The notes beneath the pieces were generated by a model. That model saw only the letters and a program-made list of their open reading frames with translations, had not been told where the DNA came from and did not search any database. DNA of 54,805 nucleotides from an uncultured Bacteroidales bacterium (lineage in GTDB: Bacteria > Bacteroidota > Bacteroidia > Bacteroidales > Muribaculaceae), in contig CASENC010000006.1 of assembly GCA_949289215.1 (NCBI GenBank), positions 1 through 54,805 on the forward strand, in the 5' to 3' direction. Position numbers and translations under genes: made by a program. Below are positions 45,265 through 53,190 of this stretch, piece after piece; position 1 is the stretch's first letter; every line of letters starts with the position of its first letter.

Positions 45265-46338
45265 TCACAATATGTCACCAACGTTGGTTTCGGCCGGAGC
45301 CGGCAATATAGTCACTTTCTCGCTGTCTTGCAGGTATTCCACACCTGCCTTCACCACTCGGTCGCCGGTGGAAACGCCTCTGGTCACCATTATGCTTCCG
45401 TCGTCGGCAATGCCGCCAAGCGTGACGGCAGTTTTATGCACCACCGTATCGGCATCCACCACCCACACGAAATCACGGCCACCGTCATTAAACACTGCGT
45501 GCATGGGCAATGTGCAAGACGTAACGCCATGCACCGAATCAATGGCTGCTATGATAAGTTTCGTTTCTATGTTCATTCCGGCTGTAAGGTTCCGCACCGC
45601 TGCGGCATCGGCAAACGCAAGCCTCATGCGGTAAAGTTGGTTACCGTCGGCCTTCGGGGTTATGCTTAGCAACTTCATCGGTATGCCGTTCTTGCCGGTG
45701 ACCGTTGAATTGCAACTTATCTTCGTGATGCGGTCGCGTTGCAGATACACATCGGCAGGTATATCCACAACCACCTCCATGCTATGAGTATCGAGCAATG
45801 TCACCACTGCCATCCCGGCATCGACCATCTCGGCCGGCTCATAATTCACACTTTGCACATATCCGCTCACCGGAGCCTCAAGCCGTGTATAGTCAAGTTT
45901 GTTTCGGTTTACTTGCAACTGCACACCCAGTTGTTTCCATCCGGCTACGGCTTTCTCGTAATCGTTTTCCGACAGGCTTTTTGCATCCACAAGTTGCTTC
46001 ATACGCTCTATTTCACGCGACAATTGATTATATTGCACTTCAAGTGCATCGACCCCAAGCCGGTAATCCTTATCGTCGAGCCTGGCAATCATGTCGCCTT
46101 GCTTCACGAAATCGCCCTCTTTGACACAAATTTCCTCTATTTGCCCCGGAGTTTTGAACCCGAGGTTTATCTCCCTGGCTTCTTCAACCCTGCCTGAGAA
46201 ATTCTTCTCGGCTTCAACGGCAACCGGTTTTGGCTGCACAACCGCCACACTGCGCCTGTGGATTTGGCTTTGCTCACCGGTACAGGCCGCAAGTGGCAGC
46301 AATCCGAGCGCAATGATTGCAATAATTGTTTTGTTCAT
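45265..46338 (-). CDS. RND periplasmic adaptor lipoprotein
   Basis: 357 residues. Lipobox LAAC (Cys19). The barrel-sandwich halves are VEEAREINLGFKTPGQIEEICVKEGDFVKQGDMIARLDDKDYRLG and LDYTRLEAPVSGYVQSVNYEPAEMVDAG, separated by a short hairpin, then a beta-barrel and a C-terminal GVSTGDRVVKAGVEYLQDSEKV. First gene of the adaptor-pump-channel operon. The AraC gene at 46523 is divergent, 184 bp away. No TAnnTTTG box is visible on its strand, which may mean dependence on an activator. Confidence 0.92.
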   Translation of the reverse strand: MNKTIIAIIALGLLPLAACTGEQSQIHRRSVAVVQPKPVAVEAEKNFSGRVEEAREINLGFKTPGQIEEICVKEGDFVKQGDMIARLDDKDYRLGVDALEVQYNQLSREIERMKQLVDAKSLSENDYEKAVAGWKQLGVQLQVNRNKLDYTRLEAPVSGYVQSVNYEPAEMVDAGMAVVTLLDTHSMEVVVDIPADVYLQRDRITKISCNSTVTGKNGIPMKLLSITPKADGNQLYRMRLAFADAAAVRNLTAGMNIETKLIIAAIDSVHGVTSCTLPMHAVFNDGGRDFVWVVDADTVVHKTAVTLGGIADDGSIMVTRGVSTGDRVVKAGVEYLQDSEKVTILPAPAETNVGDIL

Positions 46339-46488
46339 AAATATGACATTTTGAATTTGTTTCTTTCCTACCGCAAATTTCTCACAAAAAGTCCATACAG
46401 TTAAGTTCCATTGCTACAATAAAATGGCCTATAAGATGAATTATCAAATAATATTTTACTTATATGCTCATTTTTATGTCCTAAAGGT

Positions 46489-46496
46489 TAATTTTG
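46489..46496 (+). promoter_or_regulatory. -7 promoter box of the divergent AraC gene
   Basis: TAATTTTG matches TAnnTTTG, 26 bp before the ATG at 46523. Confidence 0.5.
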
Positions 46497-46522
46497 CCAT
46501 AAAAAAAGAAGGCTGAACGATT

Positions 46523-47422
46523 ATGGATAATAAAAAAGACGCATTTTCCCAGTTGGACCTCGCAATGCTGCCCGACACAGGCAATACGCTTGTTTATGAC
46601 AACGAATTTATGATTGGCGACAACCTCGCCGAACCCTACGACAAAGCCGAAGCTTCATCATTCATTAAGCCGTTTCATCCCTTCATATTGAACTTTAACA
46701 TGATGATTTTATGCACCGGCGGACAAATGCGCATTAATAAGGATCTCATGAACCTGGAAATTTGTGCCGGAGACTTGCTGATAGTGCTTGCAGGCTCGAT
46801 AGGGGAATGTCTCGACATCTCGTACGACTGCAAATTGGTGCTGATAGCGTTTACCGCTCCGTTGGGCAACGAAATAGGTAACTTCGCATACGTTTCGCTG
46901 CTACGCAAACAGCCGCTGCTGCACTTGTCGCCCGATGAGATTCAAGAAGCGCTGCTTATTTACTCCCAAATGCGGAAAAAAATGGAACAATCGGATTACA
47001 AATTCACACGTAATGCCCTTGCAAGCTACCTGCAAATACTGTTTTGCAACGCTTGCAACAATATCTCGAAAATGCACATCGACAAACCTGCCGAGGTGGA
47101 AGAGCGCACTCACGTGCTGTTCGACCGGTTTATTGAACTTGTACAACAACATTATGAACAGGAACGTGAAATACAGTATTATGCCGAACTCATGTGCATG
47201 ACACCCAAATACCTGTCGCGAGTAGTATATCAGGCAAGCGGGAGATATGCCGGCGAATGGATACGCGACTATGTGATACTCGAAGCCAAAGCCCTGCTTA
47301 AAAGCGGCAAATACAATGTGCAGCAAGTGAGCCTGCGCCTCAACTTCGCCAGCCCGTCGTTCTTTGGCAAATATTTCAAGAAAGCCGTAGGCTGCTCTCC
47401 GCGCCGCTACGCCATCGAATAA
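46523..47422 (+). CDS. AraC-family regulator, divergent from the RND operon
   Basis: 299 residues. Sensor half with MILCTGGQMRINKDLMNLEICAGDLLIVLAG (cupin-like). AraC DNA-binding half from about 195: YYAELMCMTPKYLSRVVYQASGRYAGEWIRDYVILEAKALLKSG, then VQQVSLRLNFASPSFFGKYFKKAVGCSPRRYA. It is divergent from the adaptor gene and similar in its DNA-binding half to the regulator at 39717. The most likely activator of the RND operon; the inducer is unknown. Confidence 0.9.
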   Translation: MDNKKDAFSQLDLAMLPDTGNTLVYDNEFMIGDNLAEPYDKAEASSFIKPFHPFILNFNMMILCTGGQMRINKDLMNLEICAGDLLIVLAGSIGECLDISYDCKLVLIAFTAPLGNEIGNFAYVSLLRKQPLLHLSPDEIQEALLIYSQMRKKMEQSDYKFTRNALASYLQILFCNACNNISKMHIDKPAEVEERTHVLFDRFIELVQQHYEQEREIQYYAELMCMTPKYLSRVVYQASGRYAGEWIRDYVILEAKALLKSGKYNVQQVSLRLNFASPSFFGKYFKKAVGCSPRRYAIE

Positions 47423-47476
47423 TAAGCCGCAGCGCGTGCCCGACGCAACATTTTACGCACTCTCGGCAAAAGCCTG

Positions 47477-47980
47477 TTAATCGACTTTGTAACCGGTGAC
47501 TATGATTTTTGAATTGCCGCGCCACGGAAGTGTGCCGCGGTATTCCTTGTATGTGAGGACTACCCTCCGGCCGGTAGATTGCAACTCCATGAGCTTACGT
47601 GCCACAGAATCATTTTCAACCGAGAAAATGAAATCGCGCTGATACACGTGAATGGTGTCGGCAAGGCGTTCATCGGTTATCATCTGCCCCTCGAAAGTCT
47701 TGAATATCCACCCTTCTTGCCGCACTTGCACTATAGCCCCACGCTGTTGCGCCTCGTTCACAAATGGCATCCAAAATATAATTGCAACCCACACAGCCAC
47801 CACAAGCACCGCCACAGTCACAAGCACTGCTATCGCCTTTCGTAACTTGCCACCCTGCTTGCCTATGGTTTGTTTTTCTATTTCCTTGGCCTCGATTTGT
47901 TCGGGCGACTCTTCTACTTCTGGTTTATCTTCTTCGTCAGCAACATCTTCGTCGAAGTAATCATTATATTCTTTTGACAT
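47477..47980 (-). CDS. Small single-pass membrane protein, unknown function
   Basis: 167 residues. Very acidic N-terminal tail (about 1-40, rich in Asp/Glu), a lysine/arginine cluster, one transmembrane helix (about 48-70, AIAVLVTVAVLVVAVWVAIIFW) and a C-terminal periplasmic domain of about 95 residues with REGWIFKTFEGQM and VVLTYKEYRGTLPWRGNS. Topology by positive-inside rule is N-in. No family recognised with confidence. Separated by 30 bp from the flippase-like gene upstream on the same strand, so probably co-transcribed. Confidence 0.75.
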   Translation of the reverse strand: MSKEYNDYFDEDVADEEDKPEVEESPEQIEAKEIEKQTIGKQGGKLRKAIAVLVTVAVLVVAVWVAIIFWMPFVNEAQQRGAIVQVRQEGWIFKTFEGQMITDERLADTIHVYQRDFIFSVENDSVARKLMELQSTGRRVVLTYKEYRGTLPWRGNSKIIVTGYKVD

Positions 47981-48010
47981 AATATGTGCCCTCTCTCGTT
48001 TTTTTTGTAA

Positions 48011-49078
48011 TCACAATTTCATTCCGCTACCCGTGGTATGCACAATTGTCTTGCCGCTGCGAATGCGACGGCGGTCAATGGCTATATATGCAAACGCATA
48101 AATTCCAAGCACGATGAGCAATGCTGTCTGCACCCCCCACACAAGCATGGCAAATGCCGATGCCTGCGGGTCGAAATTGGTCGGGTCGAAACGCCCCACA
48201 CCATAAAGCGACAGTCCGAATATTATGGCTATGTGCCACGACCCAAGCCCGCCATTTGTAGGAATGCCCATGCCTATGCTGCTAAGCACAAAAAGCACCA
48301 ATGTCGCCTTCAGTCCTATGTTATCGGTAAACGAGAATGCAAACGTGGCAATATAAAGTTGCATGAAGTAGCACCCCCATATAAGCACCGTATAGGCCAG
48401 GAACCACCATTTTCCTTCCATGCGTCCTATTGCCGAAAAGCCCTCCCACAAGTTGGCCACCATCTGCTTTATTTTCACAATAAAACGGTTTTGCGTCTTG
48501 CTCGTGAACAGCCACACCACGGCACCTATACACGCAACCACGGCGCACCACACCCACGGCGAGGTGATTATGTTCCACAACCCGTCCTTGATTTGCGGAT
48601 ATGTATAAAGGAACTCATAAAATGCCCCTTGCGCAATGAAGAAAGTGAACACGGTGAGCAGCAGCACGGTCACGGTATCGGAAAGACGGTCGGCAACCAT
48701 CGACCCAAGCACGGCTGTGAACGAAGCCTTTTGACGACTTGCAACATAGCCTGTGCGCCACACTTCACCCAATCGGGGGAAAATGAGGTTGACGGCATAA
48801 GTGCCGAAAATGGAGTTAATCAATGCGCTCAGCGGCGCGTCGATGCCTATGGCCCTTAGTTGCAGCCGCCACCTGCAAGCCCTGAAGATGTGGCTGAAGA
48901 TACTCACGACAATTACAGGAACAAACCACATGTAACTGACATCTTCCCTTAACACTTTGCGCATTTGCGCAATATCCACGTTATTATACAAGAAATAGAA
49001 AAGCCCCACGCCTATGGCTATGAAAATGGCATACTTGAGTATGCTTGAAGCTAACTTTTTTACTTGCTGCTTTTGCAT
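48011..49078 (-). CDS. Flippase-like membrane protein (LPG synthase TM-domain/YbhN family)
   Basis: 355 residues with about eight hydrophobic helices. The conserved stretch FSHIFRACRWRLQLRAIGI, then NSIFGTYAVNLIFPRLGEVWRTGYV and GSMVADRLSDT, is the signature of the lysylphosphatidylglycerol-synthase transmembrane/UPF0104 family; SSIGMGIPTNGGLGSWHIAI follows near 240. The family includes lipid flippase-like proteins of the inner membrane; function in Bacteroidetes is unclear. The catalytic C-domain of true MprF is absent. Confidence 0.9.
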   Translation of the reverse strand: MQKQQVKKLASSILKYAIFIAIGVGLFYFLYNNVDIAQMRKVLREDVSYMWFVPVIVVSIFSHIFRACRWRLQLRAIGIDAPLSALINSIFGTYAVNLIFPRLGEVWRTGYVASRQKASFTAVLGSMVADRLSDTVTVLLLTVFTFFIAQGAFYEFLYTYPQIKDGLWNIITSPWVWCAVVACIGAVVWLFTSKTQNRFIVKIKQMVANLWEGFSAIGRMEGKWWFLAYTVLIWGCYFMQLYIATFAFSFTDNIGLKATLVLFVLSSIGMGIPTNGGLGSWHIAIIFGLSLYGVGRFDPTNFDPQASAFAMLVWGVQTALLIVLGIYAFAYIAIDRRRIRSGKTIVHTTGSGMKL

Positions 49079-49139
49079 CTTGGATTTCTGTAAACATTAA
49101 AAATTGCCTCCAGTACCGGTGAATTATGCGCTGTTTCGC

Positions 49140-49170
49140 TTGCTTTTCTCTCGCCGGTGCATTACCTTTG
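49140..49170 (+). promoter_or_regulatory. Promoter of rsmA
   Basis: TTGC (49140-49143), 19-bp spacer, TACCTTTG (49163-49170), a perfect -7 box. The leader to the ATG at 49265 would be about 88 nt. Confidence 0.55.
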
Positions 49171-49264
49171 TACGGCTTTGCAAAGATACACCAAAATATT
49201 GGATTATGCTTTTTTTCGCCGGGATTATAGTATAGTAATAACACCGAAACATAATTAACAGCCG

Positions 49265-50050
49265 ATGCAACAGGTAAAAGCAAAAAAATCGCTCGGACAA
49301 CATTTCCTTACCGACTTGTCGGTGGCTCGTCGCATTGCCGACACAATGGAACCGCACAAGGACACCCCGCTGATGGAAGTGGGACCGGGTATGGGTGTGC
49401 TTACCCGTTTTCTCATCGAGTCGGGCCACGACCTGCGGGTGGTGGAACTCGACACCGAATCGGTGGCATACCTGCAAAAGCATATCCCCGCCCTTGACGG
49501 GCGCATTATCGCCGACGATTTCCTGCGACTCGATTTAAAAGCTGTTTACGGCGACAAGCCTTTTTGCATAATAGGTAATTACCCTTACAACATTTCATCA
49601 CAAATATTTTTCAAGGTTCTTGAATACAAGGACCAAGTGCCATGCTGCAGCGGAATGTTGCAACGCGAAGTGGCACAACGCATAGCCGCGCCTCCGGGTT
49701 CCAAAACCTATGGTATCCTATCGGTATTGTTACAAGCTTGGTATGATGTGGAATACCTGTTCACCGTCGATGAAAATGTGTTTGACCCGCCGCCAAAGGT
49801 GAAATCGGGAGTGATACGCCTCACTCGCAATAGTGTCACCTCGCTCGGCTGCGACGAAACATTGTTCAAGACGGTTGTGAAAACAGCATTCGGGCAACGG
49901 CGCAAGACATTGCGCAATTCGCTGAAGTCAATGCTTCCCACCCAACCGCCGGAACTTGCCGAAATGCTTGCTTTGCGCCCCGAACAACTAAGTGTGGCAC
50001 AATTCATCGAATTGACCAATGCAGTCGCGGCCTGCCGGGCCGTAGAATAA
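49265..50050 (+). CDS. rsmA: 16S rRNA A1518/A1519 dimethyltransferase
   Basis: 261 residues. Starts with KKSLGQHFLTDLSVARRI, the KsgA N-terminal signature. The SAM-binding loop is VGPGMGVLT at 39-47 and the adenine-binding motif IV is NYPY (105-108; usually NLPY). The C-domain has FGQRRKTLRNSLK. It dimethylates two adjacent adenines in helix 45 of 16S rRNA during 30S maturation; loss gives kasugamycin resistance. Followed by mgtE on the same strand after about 140 bp. Confidence 0.97.
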   Translation: MQQVKAKKSLGQHFLTDLSVARRIADTMEPHKDTPLMEVGPGMGVLTRFLIESGHDLRVVELDTESVAYLQKHIPALDGRIIADDFLRLDLKAVYGDKPFCIIGNYPYNISSQIFFKVLEYKDQVPCCSGMLQREVAQRIAAPPGSKTYGILSVLLQAWYDVEYLFTVDENVFDPPPKVKSGVIRLTRNSVTSLGCDETLFKTVVKTAFGQRRKTLRNSLKSMLPTQPPELAEMLALRPEQLSVAQFIELTNAVAACRAVE

Positions 50051-50060
50051 TTATATGTGT

Positions 50061-50173
50061 TTCACGCCTCGTGGCATTCCTGCGACAGTAATGACCGGCG
50101 TGACATATCCTGGGATTTGAGAGAATACGTTTTTAGTGTTAACTGCGCGTGGCTTGTACACCTGTAACAGGCC
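50061..50173 (+). other. Structured leader of mgtE
   Basis: In the 142-bp gap before mgtE, TCACGCC (50062-50068) pairs with GGCGTGA (50097-50103) as an outer stem, and GGCTTGT (50151-) can pair with ACAGGCC (to 50173) with one G-U. This could be a cis-acting element. I do not recognise the M-box or another known Mg riboswitch. Confidence 0.35.
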
Positions 50174-50192
50174 GCTAAAAGAAAAAAGAGTT

Positions 50193-51566
50193 ATGAAAGA
50201 ATATACCGAGGAATATTTGCAACAGGTGAAAGACATCGTTGCCGCCAACGATGTGGAAAAAGCGCATGAATTGCTCGAAGGCTTACACCCGGCCGACATC
50301 GCCGAGCTGTTTCACGATCTCGAAACCGAAGAGGCCGAATTCCTTAACAAGCTTCTCGACGAAGAGACAGCCGCCGAGGTGCTTATGGAACTCGACGAAG
50401 ACGACCGCAAGGAGTTGCTCGAAAATATGCCAAACGAGGATATCGCAAAGCAACTCGAACACCTCGACTCGGACGATGCCGTCGATCTTATTCAGGAACT
50501 TGATGAAGAAGACCGCGACGACGTAATCTCGCACATCGACGACATGGAACAAGCCGGTGACATTATCGACTTGTTGAAATATGACGACGACACCGCCGGC
50601 GGACTTATGGGTACCGAAATGATCGTCGTTAACGAAAACTGGAGTATGCCCGAGTGCATGAAACAGATGCGAATGCAGGCCGAGGATATGGATGAAATAT
50701 ACTATGTATATGTGGTTGACGATGAAAATCGCTTAAAAGGCGTGTTCCCGCTGAAAAAAATGATCACCCACCCGTCGGTGTCAAAAATAAAACACGTAAT
50801 GGTCACCGACCCTATAGCCGTGAAAGCCGATACCCCCATCGAAGAGGTGGCTCTCGACTTCGAAAAATATAACCTTGTGGCAATGCCTGTGGTTGACTCG
50901 ATAGGCCGCTTGGTGGGGCGCATTACTGTCGATGACATAATGGACCAGGTGCGCGAACAAAGCGAACGCGACTACCAGTTGGCTTCGGGTATCTCGACCG
51001 ACGTGGAAACCAACGACAACCTGCTCACTCAAACCAAGGCTCGCCTGCCATGGTTGCTGATCGGCATGATAGGCGGACTCGCCAACTCGGTAATACTCGG
51101 CAATTTTGAAAACGGTTTCGCCACTAATCCGGCAATGGCTCTCTTCATCCCGCTTATCGGCGGCACAGGCGGCAACGTAGGCATACAATCGTCAGCTATT
51201 GTGGTGCAAGGTTTGGCCAACGGCAGCCTCGACATAAAACACGCGGCAAAGCAGATAGGCAAGGAATTGGGTGTGGGATTGATAAATGCTACGATTATAT
51301 CATTGTTGGTATTCCTTTACAACTGCTTCTTCCTTGACGATCCCGGTCGGGTAACAACAATCGCCGTGTCGGTGTCGCTATTCTCGGTGGTGATTTTCGC
51401 CTCGATATTCGGCACTTTCGTTCCTTTGACACTTGAAAAGCTGAAAATCGACCCGGCACTTGCCACAGGGCCTTTTATCAGTATCACCAACGACATAATA
51501 GGCATGGTAATATACACCACCGTCAGCACCATGCTCATGTATGCCCTCCAGGGCTTGGCCGTATAA
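50193..51566 (+). CDS. mgtE: Magnesium transporter
   Basis: 457 residues from ATG 50193, which has AAAAAGAG just upstream; the longer frame from 50136 is unsupported. N-terminal superhelical domain (about 1-125) with the LHPADIAELFHDLE and MPNEDIAKQLEHLDSDDAVDLIQEL repeats, two CBS domains (about 135-250, with FPLKKMITHPSVSKIKHVM and VVDSIGRLVGRITVDDIMDQV), a plug helix, and five membrane helices (about 285-457) holding the pore motif PLIGGTGGNVGIQSSAIVVQGLA. It is a Mg2+-gated channel; Mg2+ bound between the CBS and N domains closes it. Cytoplasmic membrane. Confidence 0.96.
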   Translation: MKEYTEEYLQQVKDIVAANDVEKAHELLEGLHPADIAELFHDLETEEAEFLNKLLDEETAAEVLMELDEDDRKELLENMPNEDIAKQLEHLDSDDAVDLIQELDEEDRDDVISHIDDMEQAGDIIDLLKYDDDTAGGLMGTEMIVVNENWSMPECMKQMRMQAEDMDEIYYVYVVDDENRLKGVFPLKKMITHPSVSKIKHVMVTDPIAVKADTPIEEVALDFEKYNLVAMPVVDSIGRLVGRITVDDIMDQVREQSERDYQLASGISTDVETNDNLLTQTKARLPWLLIGMIGGLANSVILGNFENGFATNPAMALFIPLIGGTGGNVGIQSSAIVVQGLANGSLDIKHAAKQIGKELGVGLINATIISLLVFLYNCFFLDDPGRVTTIAVSVSLFSVVIFASIFGTFVPLTLEKLKIDPALATGPFISITNDIIGMVIYTTVSTMLMYALQGLAV

Positions 51567-51597
51567 TCGATGAAATGCAGTTTTTTGCACTTATAAT

Positions 51598-51628
51598 TTT
51601 GCCCTTTCGTGGCAAGTTGCTATCTTTG
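51598..51628 (+). promoter_or_regulatory. Promoter of tRNA-Ser
   Basis: TTTG (51598-51601), 19-bp spacer, TATCTTTG (51621-51628): full consensus, 32 bp upstream of the tRNA. Confidence 0.8.
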
Positions 51629-51653
51629 TGAGCCACTTCTAAGAATGGCTCAC
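51628..51653 (+). other. Leader hairpin before tRNA-Ser
   Basis: GTGAGCCA (51628-51635) and TGGCTCAC (51646-51653) form a perfect 8-bp stem with a 10-nt loop in the short leader between promoter and tRNA. It would be the RNase-processed 5' leader. Function unknown. Confidence 0.6.
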
Positions 51654-51660
51654 AAAACAT

Positions 51661-51748
51661 GGAGTGATGCTCGAGTGGTTGAAGAGGCACGCCTGGAAAG
51701 CGTGTATGCGTCAAAAGCGCATCGGGGGTTCGAATCCCCCTCACTCCG
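51661..51748 (+). tRNA. tRNA-Ser (anticodon GGA)
   Basis: 88 nt. Acceptor stem GGAGTGA / TCACTCC, D-arm GCTCGAGTGG, anticodon stem ACGCC...GGCGT-like around loop CTGGAAA with anticodon GGA at 51695-51697 (reads UCC and UCU), a long variable arm (TGCGTC...GCGCAT) as expected for tRNA-Ser, and T-arm GGGGGTTCGAATCCCCC. CCA is not encoded. Confidence 0.95.
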
Positions 51749-51988
51749 CCCCTATACTGATTTGATACGAGTGCAAGCAATCATTAAATAGCTATTAGTG
51801 CCGCCATATTAGTCTATTCGGCTTTGGTCATCACCTTGTTCTATAAGTCGCCGGCTGAAAAATCATGTAATCAGCCTAACACAGAAAAAATCCACCCTAT
51901 TTCATCAATATACCCATAACTATCGGTGCAAACATGTTGTAACCCTTTGCATTTTGGCTTCCTGCGAATTTGAAATTGTTTAGTTTTT
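51749..51988. other. Intergenic region after tRNA-Ser, nothing recognised
   Basis: About 240 bp with no credible ORF. No second copy of the tRNA 3' end is seen in the window, so an integration site is not demonstrated. Confidence 0.5.
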
Positions 51989-52019
51989 TTTGCAATTGAC
52001 AAAAAAATTGTTATATTTG
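51989..52019 (+). promoter_or_regulatory. Promoter of the exported-protein/TIR operon
   Basis: TTTG (51989-51992), 19-bp spacer, TATATTTG (52012-52019). Full Bacteroidetes consensus, 34 bp before the ATG at 52054. Confidence 0.8.
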
Positions 52020-52053
52020 CTACCGTTGAAGTCTCAAATAAAATAATTTAATC

Positions 52054-53190
52054 ATGAAAAAATCTTTTTATGCGTTTCGTGCCATTTTCAGTAGTGTTAT
52101 GATTATGGCCATGTCGTTATCGATGATTGCTCAACGGAGCATGAGCTTGGGCGACTTGAAGTTTGTGTTGCCGTCAGTAGGTATGCAGATGGCCTCCCGT
52201 ACATTCGACATAAAGATGGCCACTACCGGCATCACATCAAGTATGTTTCAAAAAATTGGCGGAGTTGCTTTCATTCAAACCGCAGTTCCGACGTTTGAAA
52301 TCGACGGCTTGGAATTGTCGTGCGATATTGCCGATAACAGTGCCAACGTGGCAATCAACGATACCGTTTATGAATTGCCGCTCGAAGTGTGGCAGTTGCA
52401 GTCGATAGTGAATTTCGCCGATGCCTCGGGCAATGCTGCAGTGACGCTTTATGGCGATGAGGAGTCTCCAATCAAATATCACGAGGCGTTTATCGACAAC
52501 TTGATGGGGCTTAGGCTGCTGCAAGTGGATTTGATGTTTTCATACTTGAATGCTGCCGAGGTAGGTTTGTTCCCGGCATTAGGCGGCGAATATATATTTT
52601 CCCCGAATGAGCATAATATGTATGAAAGCGGAAAATACAGGGATGGTATGGTGCAGGCATATACGTCATATACAGAAGAATTATTAGACTATCTTGACGC
52701 TCGAAGCTTGTTGGACACTGTTAAAAATATGCGATACGAAGAACTTTCGGGAGTTTATTACACATCAGTTGCTCTTTCGGCATTTTCTGTGTATTCGATT
52801 TTGTGGATGTATGGTATGCCAGAGCCTGACACTTATATCTATACCGACTATGACCAATCGATAAATTTCAGTAGCGTTGGGCAAAATATCGTATTTGATG
52901 GAGCTCCTTATTATCTGTTTGCGCATTGGACTGAGGATGGTTCGGAAGCGGAGATAGATGATGAGTGGACTTCGGTTTGGAAAGGATTATCAGATATGGA
53001 CATGATATTTTGGATTAATCCCATAGTGTATGATTCGGCCATAAAATGCTGCCAGTGGAGCGCATTTTTCAGATATGTGAAGGCGAATTATCCCGATGAG
53101 TGGCGGTCGTTCAAGGCCGATGTGCAGCGGCTCAGGTATGATGCGCCCGAAGTGGTTACGCCCATAAATTTCCATAGAGATGAGCCGTAA
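52054..53190 (+). CDS. Exported protein of unknown function, first gene of a TIR operon
   Basis: 378 residues. The N-terminus (MKKSFYAFRAIFSSVMIMAM then SLSMIAQR) is a Sec signal peptide, probably cut near Ala26-Gln27. The mature part is acidic and rich in Tyr, Asp and aromatic residues, with no transmembrane helix, lipobox or repeat. Segments such as VNFADASGNAAVTLYGDEESP and WTEDGSEAEIDDEWTSVW give no match I can name. Its last four codons overlap the TIR-TPR gene by 11 bp (53180-53190), so the two are translationally linked. Whether it is a sensor, immunity factor or unrelated cargo cannot be told. DNA style resembles the downstream gene and differs from the housekeeping genes upstream, compatible with joint acquisition. 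Confidence 0.8.
   Translation: MKKSFYAFRAIFSSVMIMAMSLSMIAQRSMSLGDLKFVLPSVGMQMASRTFDIKMATTGITSSMFQKIGGVAFIQTAVPTFEIDGLELSCDIADNSANVAINDTVYELPLEVWQLQSIVNFADASGNAAVTLYGDEESPIKYHEAFIDNLMGLRLLQVDLMFSYLNAAEVGLFPALGGEYIFSPNEHNMYESGKYRDGMVQAYTSYTEELLDYLDARSLLDTVKNMRYEELSGVYYTSVALSAFSVYSILWMYGMPEPDTYIYTDYDQSINFSSVGQNIVFDGAPYYLFAHWTEDGSEAEIDDEWTSVWKGLSDMDMIFWINPIVYDSAIKCCQWSAFFRYVKANYPDEWRSFKADVQRLRYDAPEVVTPINFHRDEP

Noticed and set aside
42333-45311. Long antisense frames (366, 334 and 194 codons) opposite the second RND pump
   Set aside because: Low-complexity His/Gln/Arg-rich translations, characteristic of antisense reading of a GC-rich third-position gene.
50051-50192. M-box (ykoK) Mg riboswitch
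   Set aside because: The conserved M-box core is not found; only generic stems.
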